Positions 27,155-37,079 are shown, numbered from the stretch's first letter. The stretch is 64,000 bases of DNA from Bacteroidetes Order II. bacterium (GCA_016788705.1 JAEUSQ010000018.1:62001-126000); one strand, 5' to 3'. Notes: generated from the sequence alone by a model not told the origin. Program-made: numbers and translations.

Positions 27155-27532
27155 AGGAGGTTGTTATTTTTAGAGATCGTGCATCTCAAACTTCTTCCCA
27201 CGGCTTCATTGCGGTAGAGGTTAACTAAAATCTGAAGGCACGGTCGTATGCTGTTGAAATGGGTGAAGCCACAAACAATATACCGTTCTTTGTTGCCTAA
27301 GGCCAAATAAGCTGAATGCCCGTCAAGGGGAAATGGGGAAAGCGTTTGTACTTTTGGCAGTTCCTTGCCTCAGGATTATTTTCTTTGGAAGTCAGTCAAA
27401 AAAAGATGATCATGCGTAGTTAATAAAAAGGGTTTCATCAAACATTTTTGTTTTTGCAAGTTCCAAAATTGTATCATTCACCAAATAATTTTTGATGCTT
27501 TAAAAACAGCATCGCTACCAATCATTGTAACC
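27155..27532. other. Intergenic region between sdaA and the AIM24-like gene
   Basis: 378 bp holding the divergent upstream regions of two genes. It is A/T-rich towards the right end. I see no ORF, tRNA, strong hairpin or repeat. Confidence 0.5.
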
Positions 27533-28225
27533 ATGAGTGTCTATTCTTTAAAAAATTTCTTAGACCATAGCAGTCAGGATGCCGATTTACCGGAAGCTTT
27601 TCAATTAGAAAGTCCTTATATGCTTAAAGTAGATCTTAAGGGGATGGCTTGGATCAAAGCAGGTTCTATGACGGCCTATCGGGGAAAGATTGGTTTCAAG
27701 CGTGAGGGCATGTTGGAGCGGGGTTTGGGTATGTTCGTTAAAAAAGCATTAACCGGGGAAGGAGCTTCATTGACTAAAGCCGAAGGGCAAGGGGAATTGT
27801 TTTTAGCAGACAGGGGGAAGAAGATTTCGGTGATTTATTTGGAAAATGAAGCAATTTGTGTGAATGGAAACGATGTTCTGGCCTTCGATCCGGATATTCG
27901 GTACAACATCACCATGCTCAAAAAAGTAGCAGGTATGCTGGCTGGCGGCTTATTTAATATCCGCCTTGAAGGAACGGGTTATATTGCAATTACCACGCAT
28001 TACGAACCTTTGACCTTGCGCGTATCACCAGGAATGCCTGTTATTACGGATCCAAATGCGACGGTGGCTTGGGCAGCAAACCTCCAGCCGGAAGTTCGGA
28101 CGGATTTTACCGTTGGCACGTTTCTGGGGCGGGGCAGCGGAGAGAGCGTTCAGATGGTGTTCTCCGGAGAAGGTTTTGTGGTGGTACAGCCCTATGAAGA
28201 AGTGTACTTGCAAGAAACATCCTGA
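27533..28225 (+). CDS. AIM24 family protein
   Basis: The 230-aa beta-rich protein fits the AIM24/DUF124 family. It has MLKVDLKGMAWIKAGSMTAYRGKIGFKRE near the start. The phrase ITDPNATVAWAANLQPEV and a late GEGFVVVQPYEE are typical family landmarks. There is no signal peptide. Bacterial members are of unknown biochemical function, though some are linked to stress responses. It precedes gltX by about 130 bp. Confidence 0.85.
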   Translation: MSVYSLKNFLDHSSQDADLPEAFQLESPYMLKVDLKGMAWIKAGSMTAYRGKIGFKREGMLERGLGMFVKKALTGEGASLTKAEGQGELFLADRGKKISVIYLENEAICVNGNDVLAFDPDIRYNITMLKKVAGMLAGGLFNIRLEGTGYIAITTHYEPLTLRVSPGMPVITDPNATVAWAANLQPEVRTDFTVGTFLGRGSGESVQMVFSGEGFVVVQPYEEVYLQETS

Positions 28226-28357
28226 AAACTTTATCGGACTGGTTTCCACTTGAAGAATAGGGTCTATGCCCAATGACATAAAAAATGGTGAATAATATGC
28301 TTTTTGGTTGTAAACATATTGCTGAATTTAGCGACTTGACTAAAAAAGACTTATAAC

Positions 28358-29854
28358 ATGCGTGTCCGATTTGCCCCCAGTCCAACGGGGTTTTTGCACA
28401 TTGGCGGTCTGCGGACGGCCCTCTATAATTATCTATTGGCAAAACGCCACAATGGGCAATTTATTCTTCGCATCGAAGACACCGACCAAGCGAGGTTTGT
28501 CCCTGAGGCAGAGGCTGATATTCTCCGTTCTTTAGCATGGGCTGGATTGGATTTTGATGAAGGGCCGGGCAAGGAGGCAGGCCATGGTCCTTATTATCAA
28601 TCGCAGCGTAGCGAGGTCTATCGTGAATATGTGCAGCGTCTTTTGGATAAAGGCCATGCGTATTATGCCTTTGATTCGTCGGTTGATTTGGAGCATATGC
28701 GTGAACGGCTAAAAACGGCTGAAAATCCACTGCCAAAATATGACGTTGTCACGCGTCGGCATATGCGGAATAGTTTTTCCATGTCCAAAGAAGCGGTGGA
28801 GGCTGCCCTTCAGGTGGGAGAACCGTATGTCATCCGGATGGCTTTGCCTGCGCAAACGGTTGTGCGGTTTAAAGACCAAATACGGGGTGAAGTTGAAATT
28901 GGAACCGATCAATTGGATGATCAGGTGCTGATGAAATCTGATGGCCTGCCTACTTACCACTTGGCCAACGTTGTAGATGACCACTTGATGGGCATCACCC
29001 ACGTCGTGCGTGGAGAAGAATGGTTGCCCTCGACACCCAAGCATGTGTTATTGTATCAGTTTTTTGGGTGGGAAGCACCAGCGTTTGCCCATTTACCGCT
29101 GATCCTTAGCCCCAGTGGGGGAAAACTTTCAAAGCGGAAAGCCGAGGAAGCCGGAATTCCGGTGTCGGTGAAGGAATACATCGAGGCGGGATATGAACCA
29201 GATGCTTTACTAAATTTTTTGGCGCTCTTGGGTTGGAGTCCTGGAAATGATCAGGAAGTTTTCTCCCTTTCAGCACTTTCTGCCATTTTTTCTTTAGACC
29301 GCGTAGGGCAATCGGGCGTTCAATTTAGTATGGACAAACTTCGCTGGTTTAATGCACAGTACCTCAGAATGCGCTCTCCTTCTGAACTCGCGGAACGGCT
29401 TCAGCCCTACGCCGCAGGTCGAAATTTGGATTTATCCGCATTGGAAGCCATTGCCAAAATGATGCAAGAACGAATTCATTTCGCTTCCGAAGCCATCGAG
29501 CAAGCGCCTTTTTTGTTTGCTCCGCCCTCGCGTTATGAAGACAAGCCCCTCAAAAAGGCATGGAAGATGCATACCCCGGAATTATTAACCACTTTTTCCG
29601 AAGTTTTGGAACGAGAGACCAATTTTACCGCTGAACACCTCGACGAGGTCTTACATCAGTTTGCCGAATCAAGGCAAGTAGGTTTAGGTGCGGTGATGCT
29701 ACCCGTGCGCTTGGCTTTAACGGGAGCAGGAGGAGGTCCCAGCCTGTTTGAAATTATGGCCTTTTTGGGTAAAACCGAAACCATCAACCGAATTTCAAGG
29801 GCTTCTATACAGATGCCCAGCCAATTATCCACAGGTCCTGTGTCTGGCATTTGA
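28358..29854 (+). CDS. gltX: Glutamate--tRNA ligase
   Basis: A 498-aa class I aminoacyl-tRNA synthetase that charges tRNA(Glu). The HIGH motif appears as HIGG (14-17) in RFAPSPTGFLHIGGLRTAL. The KMSKS motif is KLSKR (256-260). LRIEDTDQ (37-44) and the EWLPSTPKH region match bacterial GluRS. The C-terminal anticodon-binding helical domain is complete. Length is normal. Confidence 0.98.
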   Translation: MRVRFAPSPTGFLHIGGLRTALYNYLLAKRHNGQFILRIEDTDQARFVPEAEADILRSLAWAGLDFDEGPGKEAGHGPYYQSQRSEVYREYVQRLLDKGHAYYAFDSSVDLEHMRERLKTAENPLPKYDVVTRRHMRNSFSMSKEAVEAALQVGEPYVIRMALPAQTVVRFKDQIRGEVEIGTDQLDDQVLMKSDGLPTYHLANVVDDHLMGITHVVRGEEWLPSTPKHVLLYQFFGWEAPAFAHLPLILSPSGGKLSKRKAEEAGIPVSVKEYIEAGYEPDALLNFLALLGWSPGNDQEVFSLSALSAIFSLDRVGQSGVQFSMDKLRWFNAQYLRMRSPSELAERLQPYAAGRNLDLSALEAIAKMMQERIHFASEAIEQAPFLFAPPSRYEDKPLKKAWKMHTPELLTTFSEVLERETNFTAEHLDEVLHQFAESRQVGLGAVMLPVRLALTGAGGGPSLFEIMAFLGKTETINRISRASIQMPSQLSTGPVSGI

Positions 29855-29912
29855 TTGGGTTCATTTTTCTTTGTACCTTATAAATGCCTTCATTTTAAAC
29901 CAAATAATCATC

Positions 29913-30338
29913 ATGAAAAAAATATTGCATTTACTTCCCCTGTTATTGCTCACTTTTTTGGCGCAAGGCGTATTGGCCCAAAGTCCTGTTGGAAAATGGC
30001 GTACTATTGACGATGAAGAGCAAGGCAAAGAAAAATCTGTGGTTAAGCTCTACGAAAAAGATGGTGTGATTTATGGGGTGGTCGAAAAATTAACCGACCC
30101 TAAAGCCAAACGAATTTGTGATGCCTGCTCCGGCGACAAAAAAAACAAGCCGATTGAAGGAATGCAAATTCTTTGGGGACTTAAAAAAACCGGAAAGGAA
30201 TGGGGAGATGGATATATTCTGGATCCCAAAAATGGTAAAATCTACAAAGCCCGTGTTTGGGTAGAGGGTCAAAACCTGAAAGTACGCGGCTATATTGGGC
30301 CGTTCTTCCGGACGCAAACATGGTATCCGGTAAAATAA
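29913..30338 (+). CDS. DUF2147 family exported protein
   Basis: A 141-aa protein with a signal peptide (MKKILHLLPLLLLTFLAQGVLAQ), for which the ATG at 29913 is required. The mature part begins SPVGKWRTIDDE and contains the CDACSGDKKNKPIEGMQILWGLK and YKARVWVEGQNLKVRGYIG segments of DUF2147. Members are small beta-barrel-like periplasmic proteins without a firm function. A strong terminator follows. Confidence 0.88.
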   Translation: MKKILHLLPLLLLTFLAQGVLAQSPVGKWRTIDDEEQGKEKSVVKLYEKDGVIYGVVEKLTDPKAKRICDACSGDKKNKPIEGMQILWGLKKTGKEWGDGYILDPKNGKIYKARVWVEGQNLKVRGYIGPFFRTQTWYPVK

Positions 30339-30346
30339 TCCAACTT

Positions 30347-30388
30347 AACCCAAACCCCGGCTCGTTGAGTCGGGGTTTGGGTTATTTT
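30347..30388. terminator. Strong, probably bidirectional terminator
   Basis: A perfect 13-bp stem (30347-30359 with 30371-30383, 11-nt loop) is followed by ATTTTTG. It lies between the convergent DUF2147 and cytochrome genes. Confidence 0.85.
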
Positions 30389-30449
30389 TGCCAGTATTTT
30401 TATTAATGGGGCAAAACCTTACTGTCTATACAAGTAAAGCCTAAAGGAG

Positions 30450-32525
30450 TTAAAGTTGCCTTAGATACAACTGTGCTTGTTGATCATTAGGATTCAGGCG
30501 CAAAACCTTTTGGAACATTTCTTTGGCTTTCGCTTTATTGCCTTTTTGCAAATAGATATAGCCAATATTGCCGTAAATACTGGAGTTTTGGCTGTCCACG
30601 CGGGAGGCTCGTTCTAAATACCCAAGAGCGGTATCGGGCTGCTTGGTCAGAATGAGTGCCCCGCCGAGGTTTACCAATGCCTTTGTATGATTAGGGTCTA
30701 ACTGGACGGCCTTGGTTAGTGCTTGTACAGCCGACGGATAATTTTGTTTTTGCATGTGCAAGAAGCCGAGGTTATTCCATAAGTCGGCAAAATGGATTGG
30801 ATTTTTTTGAAGGGCCTTCTCGATGACAGCAATGGCTCTATCCACATTTCCCGAAAGGGCAAGGGCGTTGGCATACTTGCGCTGGGCTTCGATGAATAAG
30901 GGCTGAAGGGTTGCCGCAGATTTATAGGCGGCCAATGCGCCTGATGAATCGTTTTTCTTTTCCCGTGCAACTCCAAGCCAATAGGCCATGAACGCATTTT
31001 CTGGTTCTTCCCGAATACCTTTTTCTAAGGTAATAATGGCATTACTCAGGTTGCCTTGTTCGAGATAGGCACGACCCAATGTAAGGCGGGCCTCCTGAAT
31101 ATTTGCACCCTCCGCGAACCCCTCGGTAGCATAACGAATGACGATGGGTAAATAATCTTTTAATCGGTGCTTTAGGTCGTAGTATTTAAAATATGCAATC
31201 GCTGCTTCCAGCTTGGCTTGCCCATTGGTTAGTTTTAGGGATTGGGGATCATTGTTTTCAATTTTGATTAGGGTAAAAGGGGTCGTGCGTTGTTTGCTTT
31301 GTTCCATCTCGGCAACGGAGAGGTTTTTCTTGTCTTTAGGGAGGGTTTTACGTATCCAGTGGTCGGTAAAGGTAACGTGCGGAATATCCGAAGTTCCGGA
31401 CTTCTGCATGTGACATGAAATACAGTTGCCCGTCATGGTCATTTTGGGGTCGTTTTTTCCTTCTGGCCGTTCACACACCACATCTTGCTGGTGGCACGAG
31501 ATACACTTCTGATTAAAGTAGTCGGTTTCCAGTTCACGTACAGGGGTGTGTGGATCGTGGCAAGTGGTACATGTCATGGTGCTTTTGGCGTAACATGCGC
31601 TTTGTGCCAAGCGGGCGCCATGAGAGGCGATACCAAATGTTTCAGGGTCTTTCACCTGTTCTTCGGCCACAAAAATGCTGCGGTGCGTGGAGAGGGGCAT
31701 TCCGGCCCGAAACGTCATGGGGGTATGTTGCCCCTTGAAAACCATGGTTCCATCCACATGGCATTGCTGACACACCGAAAGTTGTGCTGCTCTACTCAGT
31801 TCGGGGCCATTTATAATTGTGGGATCGGGCTTGCCTTTGGGCGGTTCAAAACCTGCCAGTCGGTCTTCTACGTGTTTACTTCCAGGGCCATGACAACGCT
31901 CGCACCCTATACCCAAAGCCACCTCCGAAAAGTGGTTCTGGGTGAACGTGGTTCCGGGGGAAAAGTTGTTATGACAGGTCATACATTCCAAATTGATGGG
32001 CCGCTCAAACCGTTCATTTCGCTGGGTATAACCCGGACTCATGTCCCATTTTGCTCTTTTAACATACCACGTCAGAGGCATTTCGGTCACATATCCGTTC
32101 ACATTCATCATATAGGAACGGGTGGCATTTCCTGAACCCACCACATAGTCGGCGCGGTGAATACGTTCATGGATGACTTTTCCAGCAGCATCTTTTTGGT
32201 ATTCCCGCTGATATAACGAGTCATTTCGGACGAATGCTTCATAGTAGAGGTTGTTCTTTGGGTCATAAATGGGCGGGCCACCAAACTTCTCAGGAGCGGT
32301 TCTGGGCACAAACACAGAAACCGACTGCCCCATACCCGTTCGTTTGTACGAGGCATATAAGTCCTCGTGACAACTTTCACAAGCCTTGTCTCCTACAAAG
32401 TTGGCTGGAAGGATGGCTCCGTTGACAGGAGTGTTTTCGGGCTTTTTACAAGCAGAAAAGGCCAGAGATATCAGAAGTAGGAACCCTGTAAGGGGGATGT
32501 TTTTACTTTTGGTCGTTTGTTGCAT
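30450..32525 (-). CDS. Heptaheme c-type cytochrome lipoprotein with C-terminal TPR domain
   Basis: A 691-aa protein with a lipoprotein signal (LLLISLAFSACKK). Seven CxxCH heme-binding motifs follow in order: CESCH, CMTCH, CERCH, CQQCH, CTTCH, CISCH and CISCH, all within about residues 50-375. The last third (about 470-691) is a series of tetratricopeptide repeats such as ALVNLGGALILTKQPDTALGYLERA. It is presumably a periplasm-facing electron-transfer or redox enzyme of the multiheme cytochrome c554/NrfA-like superfamily, with TPRs for partner binding. No reductase partners are adjacent, so its substrate is unknown. Confidence 0.92.
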   Translation of the reverse strand: MQQTTKSKNIPLTGFLLLISLAFSACKKPENTPVNGAILPANFVGDKACESCHEDLYASYKRTGMGQSVSVFVPRTAPEKFGGPPIYDPKNNLYYEAFVRNDSLYQREYQKDAAGKVIHERIHRADYVVGSGNATRSYMMNVNGYVTEMPLTWYVKRAKWDMSPGYTQRNERFERPINLECMTCHNNFSPGTTFTQNHFSEVALGIGCERCHGPGSKHVEDRLAGFEPPKGKPDPTIINGPELSRAAQLSVCQQCHVDGTMVFKGQHTPMTFRAGMPLSTHRSIFVAEEQVKDPETFGIASHGARLAQSACYAKSTMTCTTCHDPHTPVRELETDYFNQKCISCHQQDVVCERPEGKNDPKMTMTGNCISCHMQKSGTSDIPHVTFTDHWIRKTLPKDKKNLSVAEMEQSKQRTTPFTLIKIENNDPQSLKLTNGQAKLEAAIAYFKYYDLKHRLKDYLPIVIRYATEGFAEGANIQEARLTLGRAYLEQGNLSNAIITLEKGIREEPENAFMAYWLGVAREKKNDSSGALAAYKSAATLQPLFIEAQRKYANALALSGNVDRAIAVIEKALQKNPIHFADLWNNLGFLHMQKQNYPSAVQALTKAVQLDPNHTKALVNLGGALILTKQPDTALGYLERASRVDSQNSSIYGNIGYIYLQKGNKAKAKEMFQKVLRLNPNDQQAQLYLRQL

Positions 32526-32573
32526 CTATTACACGGAATAAATAAAGCAATTTGTCGAAATATAGGCTTCTGC

Positions 32574-33206
32574 ATGTTTGATCACAACGAAATTCCGCCA
32601 TACAGTTTGCCGCTCTTCGCTTTTTTGCTTGGTCTTCTGATGAGTACCTTGGTTTTTTGGTGGATCAAAAAGCGGAGATGGGATCGGTTCTATATTTCAA
32701 GAGCGGCCGTCTCCCTGCAATTTGCCGCATACCAAGACCAAATTAACCAGATGATCTCGAATAAAAAGCCATCTACTGGGTTATCTGAAACACATATTGA
32801 AAATGAGTGTTGTGAAACAGAGAATCCAACAGAAGAGAGGTCTGAATATATGAAATCGCTACCTTCACAAATAGATTCTTTAAAAATGGAGCCGGATATG
32901 CCTCCTGAAACCATGCCTCCACCACCTTTTTTATCTCTTTCAACCCTCAGCGTATCACCTGAACTATTGCAGTTGAATGGAGATAACCTTACCCTGATCC
33001 AGGGAATTACGCCTGAAATGGCCTTGCAATTGAACCGCATTGGTATTACTTCCTTCCGCCAAATTGCGGAATGGACCAGTCTGGATGTACGCCGTGTGGC
33101 AGCAGTCCTGAAATTAGATGACCGCATCTTTCAGGAAAACTGGATCGTACAAGCGCAATCGCTCTACTTCGAGCGGACTCACAATAGATTTCGTTTTGGG
33201 AAATAA
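32574..33206 (+). CDS. Membrane-anchored helix-hairpin-helix protein
   Basis: A 210-aa protein from the ATG at 32574. A longer reading from 32517 would overlap the start of the divergent cytochrome gene. Residues 12-32 form one transmembrane helix (LPLFAFLLGLLMSTLVFWW), followed by a basic stretch and a low-complexity linker. A C-terminal HhH-like fold is seen in LTLIQGITPEMALQLNRIGITSFRQIAEWT. It resembles proteins annotated as having a flap-endonuclease-like HhH or DUF4332-type domain, which suggests nucleic-acid or protein binding at the membrane. Function is unknown. Its stop codon lies in a 20-bp tandem duplication. Confidence 0.75.
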   Translation: MFDHNEIPPYSLPLFAFLLGLLMSTLVFWWIKKRRWDRFYISRAAVSLQFAAYQDQINQMISNKKPSTGLSETHIENECCETENPTEERSEYMKSLPSQIDSLKMEPDMPPETMPPPPFLSLSTLSVSPELLQLNGDNLTLIQGITPEMALQLNRIGITSFRQIAEWTSLDVRRVAAVLKLDDRIFQENWIVQAQSLYFERTHNRFRFGK

Positions 33207-33240
33207 TGCTTAGTGTATAGAAATAATGCTTAGTGTTTAG
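33201..33240. repeat. 20-bp tandem duplication at a gene end
   Basis: Two adjacent 20-bp copies starting AAATAATGCTTAGTGT (33201-33220, 33221-33240) differ at one base. The first copy contains the stop codon of the HhH gene. Confidence 0.85.
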
Positions 33241-33248
33241 GAAAAGGG

Positions 33249-33283
33249 AAGCCCGGTGTCTAACAAAAATAGATACCGGGCTT
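33249..33283. terminator. Bidirectional terminator between convergent genes
   Basis: A 9-bp stem (33249-33257 AAGCCCGGT with 33275-33283), extendable by G-U pairs, sits between the HhH gene and the PfkB kinase gene. Confidence 0.7.
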
Positions 33284-33299
33284 ACTTGTTCAAAAAGTG

Positions 33300-34229
33300 T
33301 TAGATGGCTTCGTACACCTCTTCTGGAATCGCCCCTAACATTCGGAACCGGTCTGCCCGATGAAGAATCTCGCTTCGGGTTAGGTGCAAAAGGCGGTCTG
33401 GGCCAAATGCTTCTACATTGAAAGAGGCCATCGTAGAGCCATAAATAACGGCCAGTTTTAAGGACTCGAAGTCATAGCTTCGCACAGAGGCCAAATAGCC
33501 TACAAAACCACCTGCAAACGAGTCACCGGCACCTGTTGGATCTACCACGTCTTCGATGGGGAGGGCTGGTGCCGAGAAAATGGCTTCTTCACCAAAGAGC
33601 AAAGCGCCATGTTCACCTTTTTTGATAACCAAGTACTTCGGTCCCATGGCGCGGATGATGCGTGCAGCCTTGATTAGATTTGGTACATTTGCCAATTGTC
33701 GGGCTTCTGCATCATTGATAATTAATACATCTGCCCGTTCTAATACGGCGCGTAATTTGTCTGGCGTCCGCTCAATCCAATAGTTCATGGTGTCTAAAAC
33801 CACCAGTTCTGGTTGATGAAGTTGGTTCAAAACATTCAATTGAATACTTGGGTCTAAGTTACCCAAACATACAATTTCACTGTTTAAATAGGATTCGGGC
33901 AGTTTAGGGTCAAAAGTGGCCAGAACGTTCAAGTCTGTTTGAAGGGTATCCCGATTGTTCAAGTCCATATGATATTTGCCTGACCAAAAAAATGTTTTCC
34001 CGGTCGGGTCTATGATCAGACCATCGGTGTTGATCCCATTTTGATGAAACAGGTCTATATCCGATTGCGGGAAGTCGCTTCCTACTACTGCCGAAAGCCG
34101 AAGTTCATTCGTGAAATACCGGGCAGCCAAGGTAATGTAGGTGGCACTACCACCCAAAATACGATCCACTTTACCGAAAGGGGTTTCTATTGCGTCGAAG
34201 GCAACTGTGCCAATGGCCAAAATGCTCAT
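33300..34229 (-). CDS. PfkB-family carbohydrate kinase
   Basis: A 309-aa sugar or nucleoside kinase starting at the ATG at 34229 (MSILAIGTVAFDAIETPFG); the reading frame upstream offers only a TTG. PfkB signature 1 lies near GGSATYITLAARYF. Signature 2 is DPTGAGDSFAGGF, with the catalytic aspartate in GAGD. The substrate (ribose, fructose, adenosine or other) cannot be told from sequence. It stands alone. Confidence 0.92.
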   Translation of the reverse strand: MSILAIGTVAFDAIETPFGKVDRILGGSATYITLAARYFTNELRLSAVVGSDFPQSDIDLFHQNGINTDGLIIDPTGKTFFWSGKYHMDLNNRDTLQTDLNVLATFDPKLPESYLNSEIVCLGNLDPSIQLNVLNQLHQPELVVLDTMNYWIERTPDKLRAVLERADVLIINDAEARQLANVPNLIKAARIIRAMGPKYLVIKKGEHGALLFGEEAIFSAPALPIEDVVDPTGAGDSFAGGFVGYLASVRSYDFESLKLAVIYGSTMASFNVEAFGPDRLLHLTRSEILHRADRFRMLGAIPEEVYEAI

Positions 34230-34456
34230 GATCAAGCGAAGGGTAATTGAAAAAGGGTGGCACCGAGTTGTGCCTGTTAAATCTAAGGCGGGTATTGGAT
34301 AGCATTAAATAAGTTTAGGTAAAAAAGGACGAATCACCGAATTGTAAAGAGGAACGGTATGGACAAAATTTTGAAAGAAAGTTAGCACGAAGCAAAGGTT
34401 TTCTGTCTTACCTTGCTAAAAAGCCTTTTTTCATTAACTTATTATTTCTTCAAAAT

Positions 34457-35692
34457 ATGTTTAAAGACCTTACACCGCCCGCCAATGGCAGCAAAATCTC
34501 CATCTCGAATGGTGTGCTCCAAGTCCCGAACGATCCTATTATCCCATTTATCGAAGGAGATGGAACCGGACGCGATATTTGGCGCGCATCTCAGTATGTT
34601 TTTGATAAAACGGTCGAAAAAGTGTATGGCGGTTCGCGTAAACTTAACTGGTTCGAGGTATATGCAGGTGAAAAAGCCTTTAATCAGTTTAATAGTTGGA
34701 TGCCTGAAGACACCCTAACGGCCATTCGGGAATACTTGGTGGCTATCAAAGGACCACTGACCACTCCTGTAGGTGGGGGAATTCGTTCGTTGAATGTGGC
34801 TCTAAGACAAGAGTTGGACCTCTATGCCTGTGTGCGTCCGGTACAATATTTCACTGGCGTTCCTTCTCCGGTCAAACAACCGGAATTGGTGGACATGATT
34901 ATTTTCCGTGAAAATTCAGAAGACATCTATGCTGGTATTGAATATCAGGCTGGGACACCGGAAGTAAAAAAAGTGATCACCTTTCTCCAAGATGAAATGG
35001 GCGTAAAAAAAATCCGTTTCCCTGAAACCAGTGGAATAGGGATTAAGCCTGTCTCCCAAGAAGGGACGTATCGCTTGGTTCGTGCCGCCATCGAATATGC
35101 CATTAGCAACAACCGTAAATCGGTGACGTTGGTACATAAAGGCAATATCATGAAATATACCGAAGGTGGGTTCCGTGATTGGGGTTATCAGATTGCAAAA
35201 GAAGAATTTGGCGCAGTGGACTTAGATGGTGGGCCTTGGCAGGTTCTCCCCAATGGCCTCATTATAAAAGATGCCATTGCGGATGCATTCTTACAACAAA
35301 TCTTGCTCCGTCCATCGGAATATGATGTTATTGCAACGCTGAACCTGAATGGAGATTATCTCTCGGATGCCTTGGCAGCGCAGGTAGGCGGTATTGGGAT
35401 TGCACCGGGTGCTAATATCAACTATGTCACCGGACATGCTATTTTTGAAGCAACCCACGGAACAGCGCCAAAATATGCTGATCAGGATAAGGTAAACCCC
35501 GGATCTGTGATCCTTTCGGGCGAAATGATGTTCCGTTATATGGGTTGGAACGAGGCCGCAGATGCGATTTTGGCTTCTCTTTCCAAAACAATCGGGCAAA
35601 AAACCGTTACGTATGACTTCCACCGCTTGATGGAAGATGCCAAACTGCTGAAGTGCTCCGAATTTGGCAAGGCTATGGTGGCCAACCTCTGA
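34457..35692 (+). CDS. icd: NADP-dependent isocitrate dehydrogenase
   Basis: A 411-aa TCA-cycle enzyme oxidising isocitrate to 2-oxoglutarate. It matches the bacterial homodimeric type: [37 protein letters not shown] with the substrate/phosphorylation serine, [14 protein letters not shown], and the metal-binding NLNGDYLSD. The cofactor region near [20 protein letters not shown] is typical of the NADP enzyme. A terminator follows the stop codon. Confidence 0.97.
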   Translation: MFKDLTPPANGSKISISNGVLQVPNDPIIPFIEGDGTGRDIWRASQYVFDKTVEKVYGGSRKLNWFEVYAGEKAFNQFNSWMPEDTLTAIREYLVAIKGPLTTPVGGGIRSLNVALRQELDLYACVRPVQYFTGVPSPVKQPELVDMIIFRENSEDIYAGIEYQAGTPEVKKVITFLQDEMGVKKIRFPETSGIGIKPVSQEGTYRLVRAAIEYAISNNRKSVTLVHKGNIMKYTEGGFRDWGYQIAKEEFGAVDLDGGPWQVLPNGLIIKDAIADAFLQQILLRPSEYDVIATLNLNGDYLSDALAAQVGGIGIAPGANINYVTGHAIFEATHGTAPKYADQDKVNPGSVILSGEMMFRYMGWNEAADAILASLSKTIGQKTVTYDFHRLMEDAKLLKCSEFGKAMVANL

Positions 35693-35709
35693 TATGCACG
35701 ATTCGCAAA

Positions 35710-35743
35710 AAACGCCCTTCTTCCACTTAGAAGTCGGGCGTTT
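35710..35743. terminator. Terminator after icd
   Basis: An 8-bp stem AAACGCCC/GGGCGTTT (35710-35717, 35736-35743) with a short inner stem lies between icd and the convergent nucleotidyltransferase gene. Confidence 0.65.
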
Positions 35744-35746
35744 GCT

Positions 35747-36538
35747 TTATGCCATATCTGCAATGGTGTTCCCAAAAGACTCGGTTAAAATGTCTGTGAA
35801 CAAACGATCTAATGCTTGGGTATCGGGCATTGAAGTGTCTTTAACTTGTTGTAAATATTTGGTATAAAACGAAATTTTATCTCGAATAAAATCCAACATG
35901 TATTCATCCGCAGGCTGTAAGGCCATCTCCGCACCCGCACGCTTTAGGTGAAGAAGATGGGCTACACGCTCCAAAAGTTGAGGGTTTTTTACTTGTTCGT
36001 TCAGCAATACCTCGAATTCTATTGGAGGCATATCTTGCTTAGAAACAATCCAGTCACAGGCCAAAAGGGGACGCAAAACATAAAAATACCGTTTTTGTGC
36101 GACAAATGGCTTTTGCAAATATGAACGAAAATTGCCTTCTGCCATATGAAAATAGTGCCGTAGTGTAGATTTGGGACTGAAAAAATGCTTTGACAATAGA
36201 CGTAGCTTGGAGGCTAACGATCCATTTTCCTCATAAATCAGTGGGCTTGATAACCATTCCAACAAAGGAGGATTTGACTTGCGGAACAGTCGTAAGGTTT
36301 TTTTAAGTTCCCAACCAGCAAGGTCTAACCCATTGGACAACATTTTTTCGATACTGTCTTTGAAGGGGTCTATGCATAAATATTTTTTGGTGCGATGAAT
36401 GTATAAAAACCGCACATCCCAATCGCTATCAGGTGAGGCAAATCCCCAAGCCCTGCTTCCGGATTCCACGGCATAGAGAATACGAATATGGTGCTCTGCC
36501 TCTAGTTGGCGCAGAGCGTTTGAAATTTCGTGGTTCAT
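35747..36538 (-). CDS. Nucleotidyltransferase-superfamily protein (YcgL/COG3541-like)
   Basis: The ATG at 36538 gives a 263-aa protein. An earlier in-frame start would run through the secG terminator. The nucleotidyltransferase core GSRAWGFASPDSDWDVRFLY contains the GSxxxG and DxD elements. The following regions (LCIDPF, DLAGWELKK, NPPLLEWLSSPLIY) match the COG3541 family. The reaction and substrate are unknown for this family. Confidence 0.85.
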   Translation of the reverse strand: MNHEISNALRQLEAEHHIRILYAVESGSRAWGFASPDSDWDVRFLYIHRTKKYLCIDPFKDSIEKMLSNGLDLAGWELKKTLRLFRKSNPPLLEWLSSPLIYEENGSLASKLRLLSKHFFSPKSTLRHYFHMAEGNFRSYLQKPFVAQKRYFYVLRPLLACDWIVSKQDMPPIEFEVLLNEQVKNPQLLERVAHLLHLKRAGAEMALQPADEYMLDFIRDKISFYTKYLQQVKDTSMPDTQALDRLFTDILTESFGNTIADMA

Positions 36539-36557
36539 GATGGACGATAGGTTATAA

Positions 36558-36582
36558 AAAAAGCCGTCCCAAAGGAACGGCC
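36558..36582 (-). terminator. secG terminator
   Basis: On the minus strand a stem GCCGTTCC...GGGACGGC is followed by TTTTTT. It lies 22 bp after the secG stop codon. Confidence 0.75.
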
Positions 36583-36603
36583 TGCTCAAGCAAATGCGTA
36601 AAC

Positions 36604-36954
36604 TTAGTTGCTCGTAGCGGGTTTTGGCGTGCTGGCCGGAGGGGTTGTTGCAGGCGGCGTGGTCGTTGGGCGCGAGGCTGGGGCTGTGGTGGTTGTCGGC
36701 GCCTGAAGGACACGCTGGGTATCGGTTTTATTGACTGCCAAGGGAGCCAATATGCAGCATAAGATGAAAATTCCTGCACCTACCCAAGTTGCTTTTTCCA
36801 AAACATCCGGCGCTTGACGCGAACCGAGTAATTGGGTGGTGTATCCAGCTGCAGCTACGCCAGCAAGTCCATCCCCTTTCCCACTTTGCAGCAAGACCAC
36901 TGCAATAATAAATAGGGCCGTAAGTGCAATAAAAACAATCAGTAAGGTGTACAT
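36604..36954 (-). CDS. secG: Preprotein translocase subunit SecG
   Basis: A 116-aa protein from the ATG at 36954 (MYTLLIVFIALTALF). Two transmembrane helices flank the conserved LLQSGKGDGLAGVAAAG loop, and a threonine/proline/alanine-rich C-terminal tail follows. SecG assists SecYE/SecA protein export. The 14-residue upstream extension MIFSSRFIRPKSEK is charged and not typical, so the internal ATG is preferred. Confidence 0.92.
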   Translation of the reverse strand: MYTLLIVFIALTALFIIAVVLLQSGKGDGLAGVAAAGYTTQLLGSRQAPDVLEKATWVGAGIFILCCILAPLAVNKTDTQRVLQAPTTTTAPASRPTTTPPATTPPASTPKPATSN

Positions 36955-37079
36955 TTTTTCAGATTTTGGGCGTATAAAACGCGAAGAAAAAATCAATTCG
37001 TATATGTAGCTCGCTAAAATAGGAAATTTATGACCGATTTACAAGCAGTCCAAAAAAATGTCTGCATAAATTAAGGGGG

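Noticed and set aside
32517-32573. Longer start for the HhH membrane protein
   Set aside because: It would overlap the divergent cytochrome start and adds a segment without similarity or a leader function; the ATG at 32574 fits the membrane anchor.
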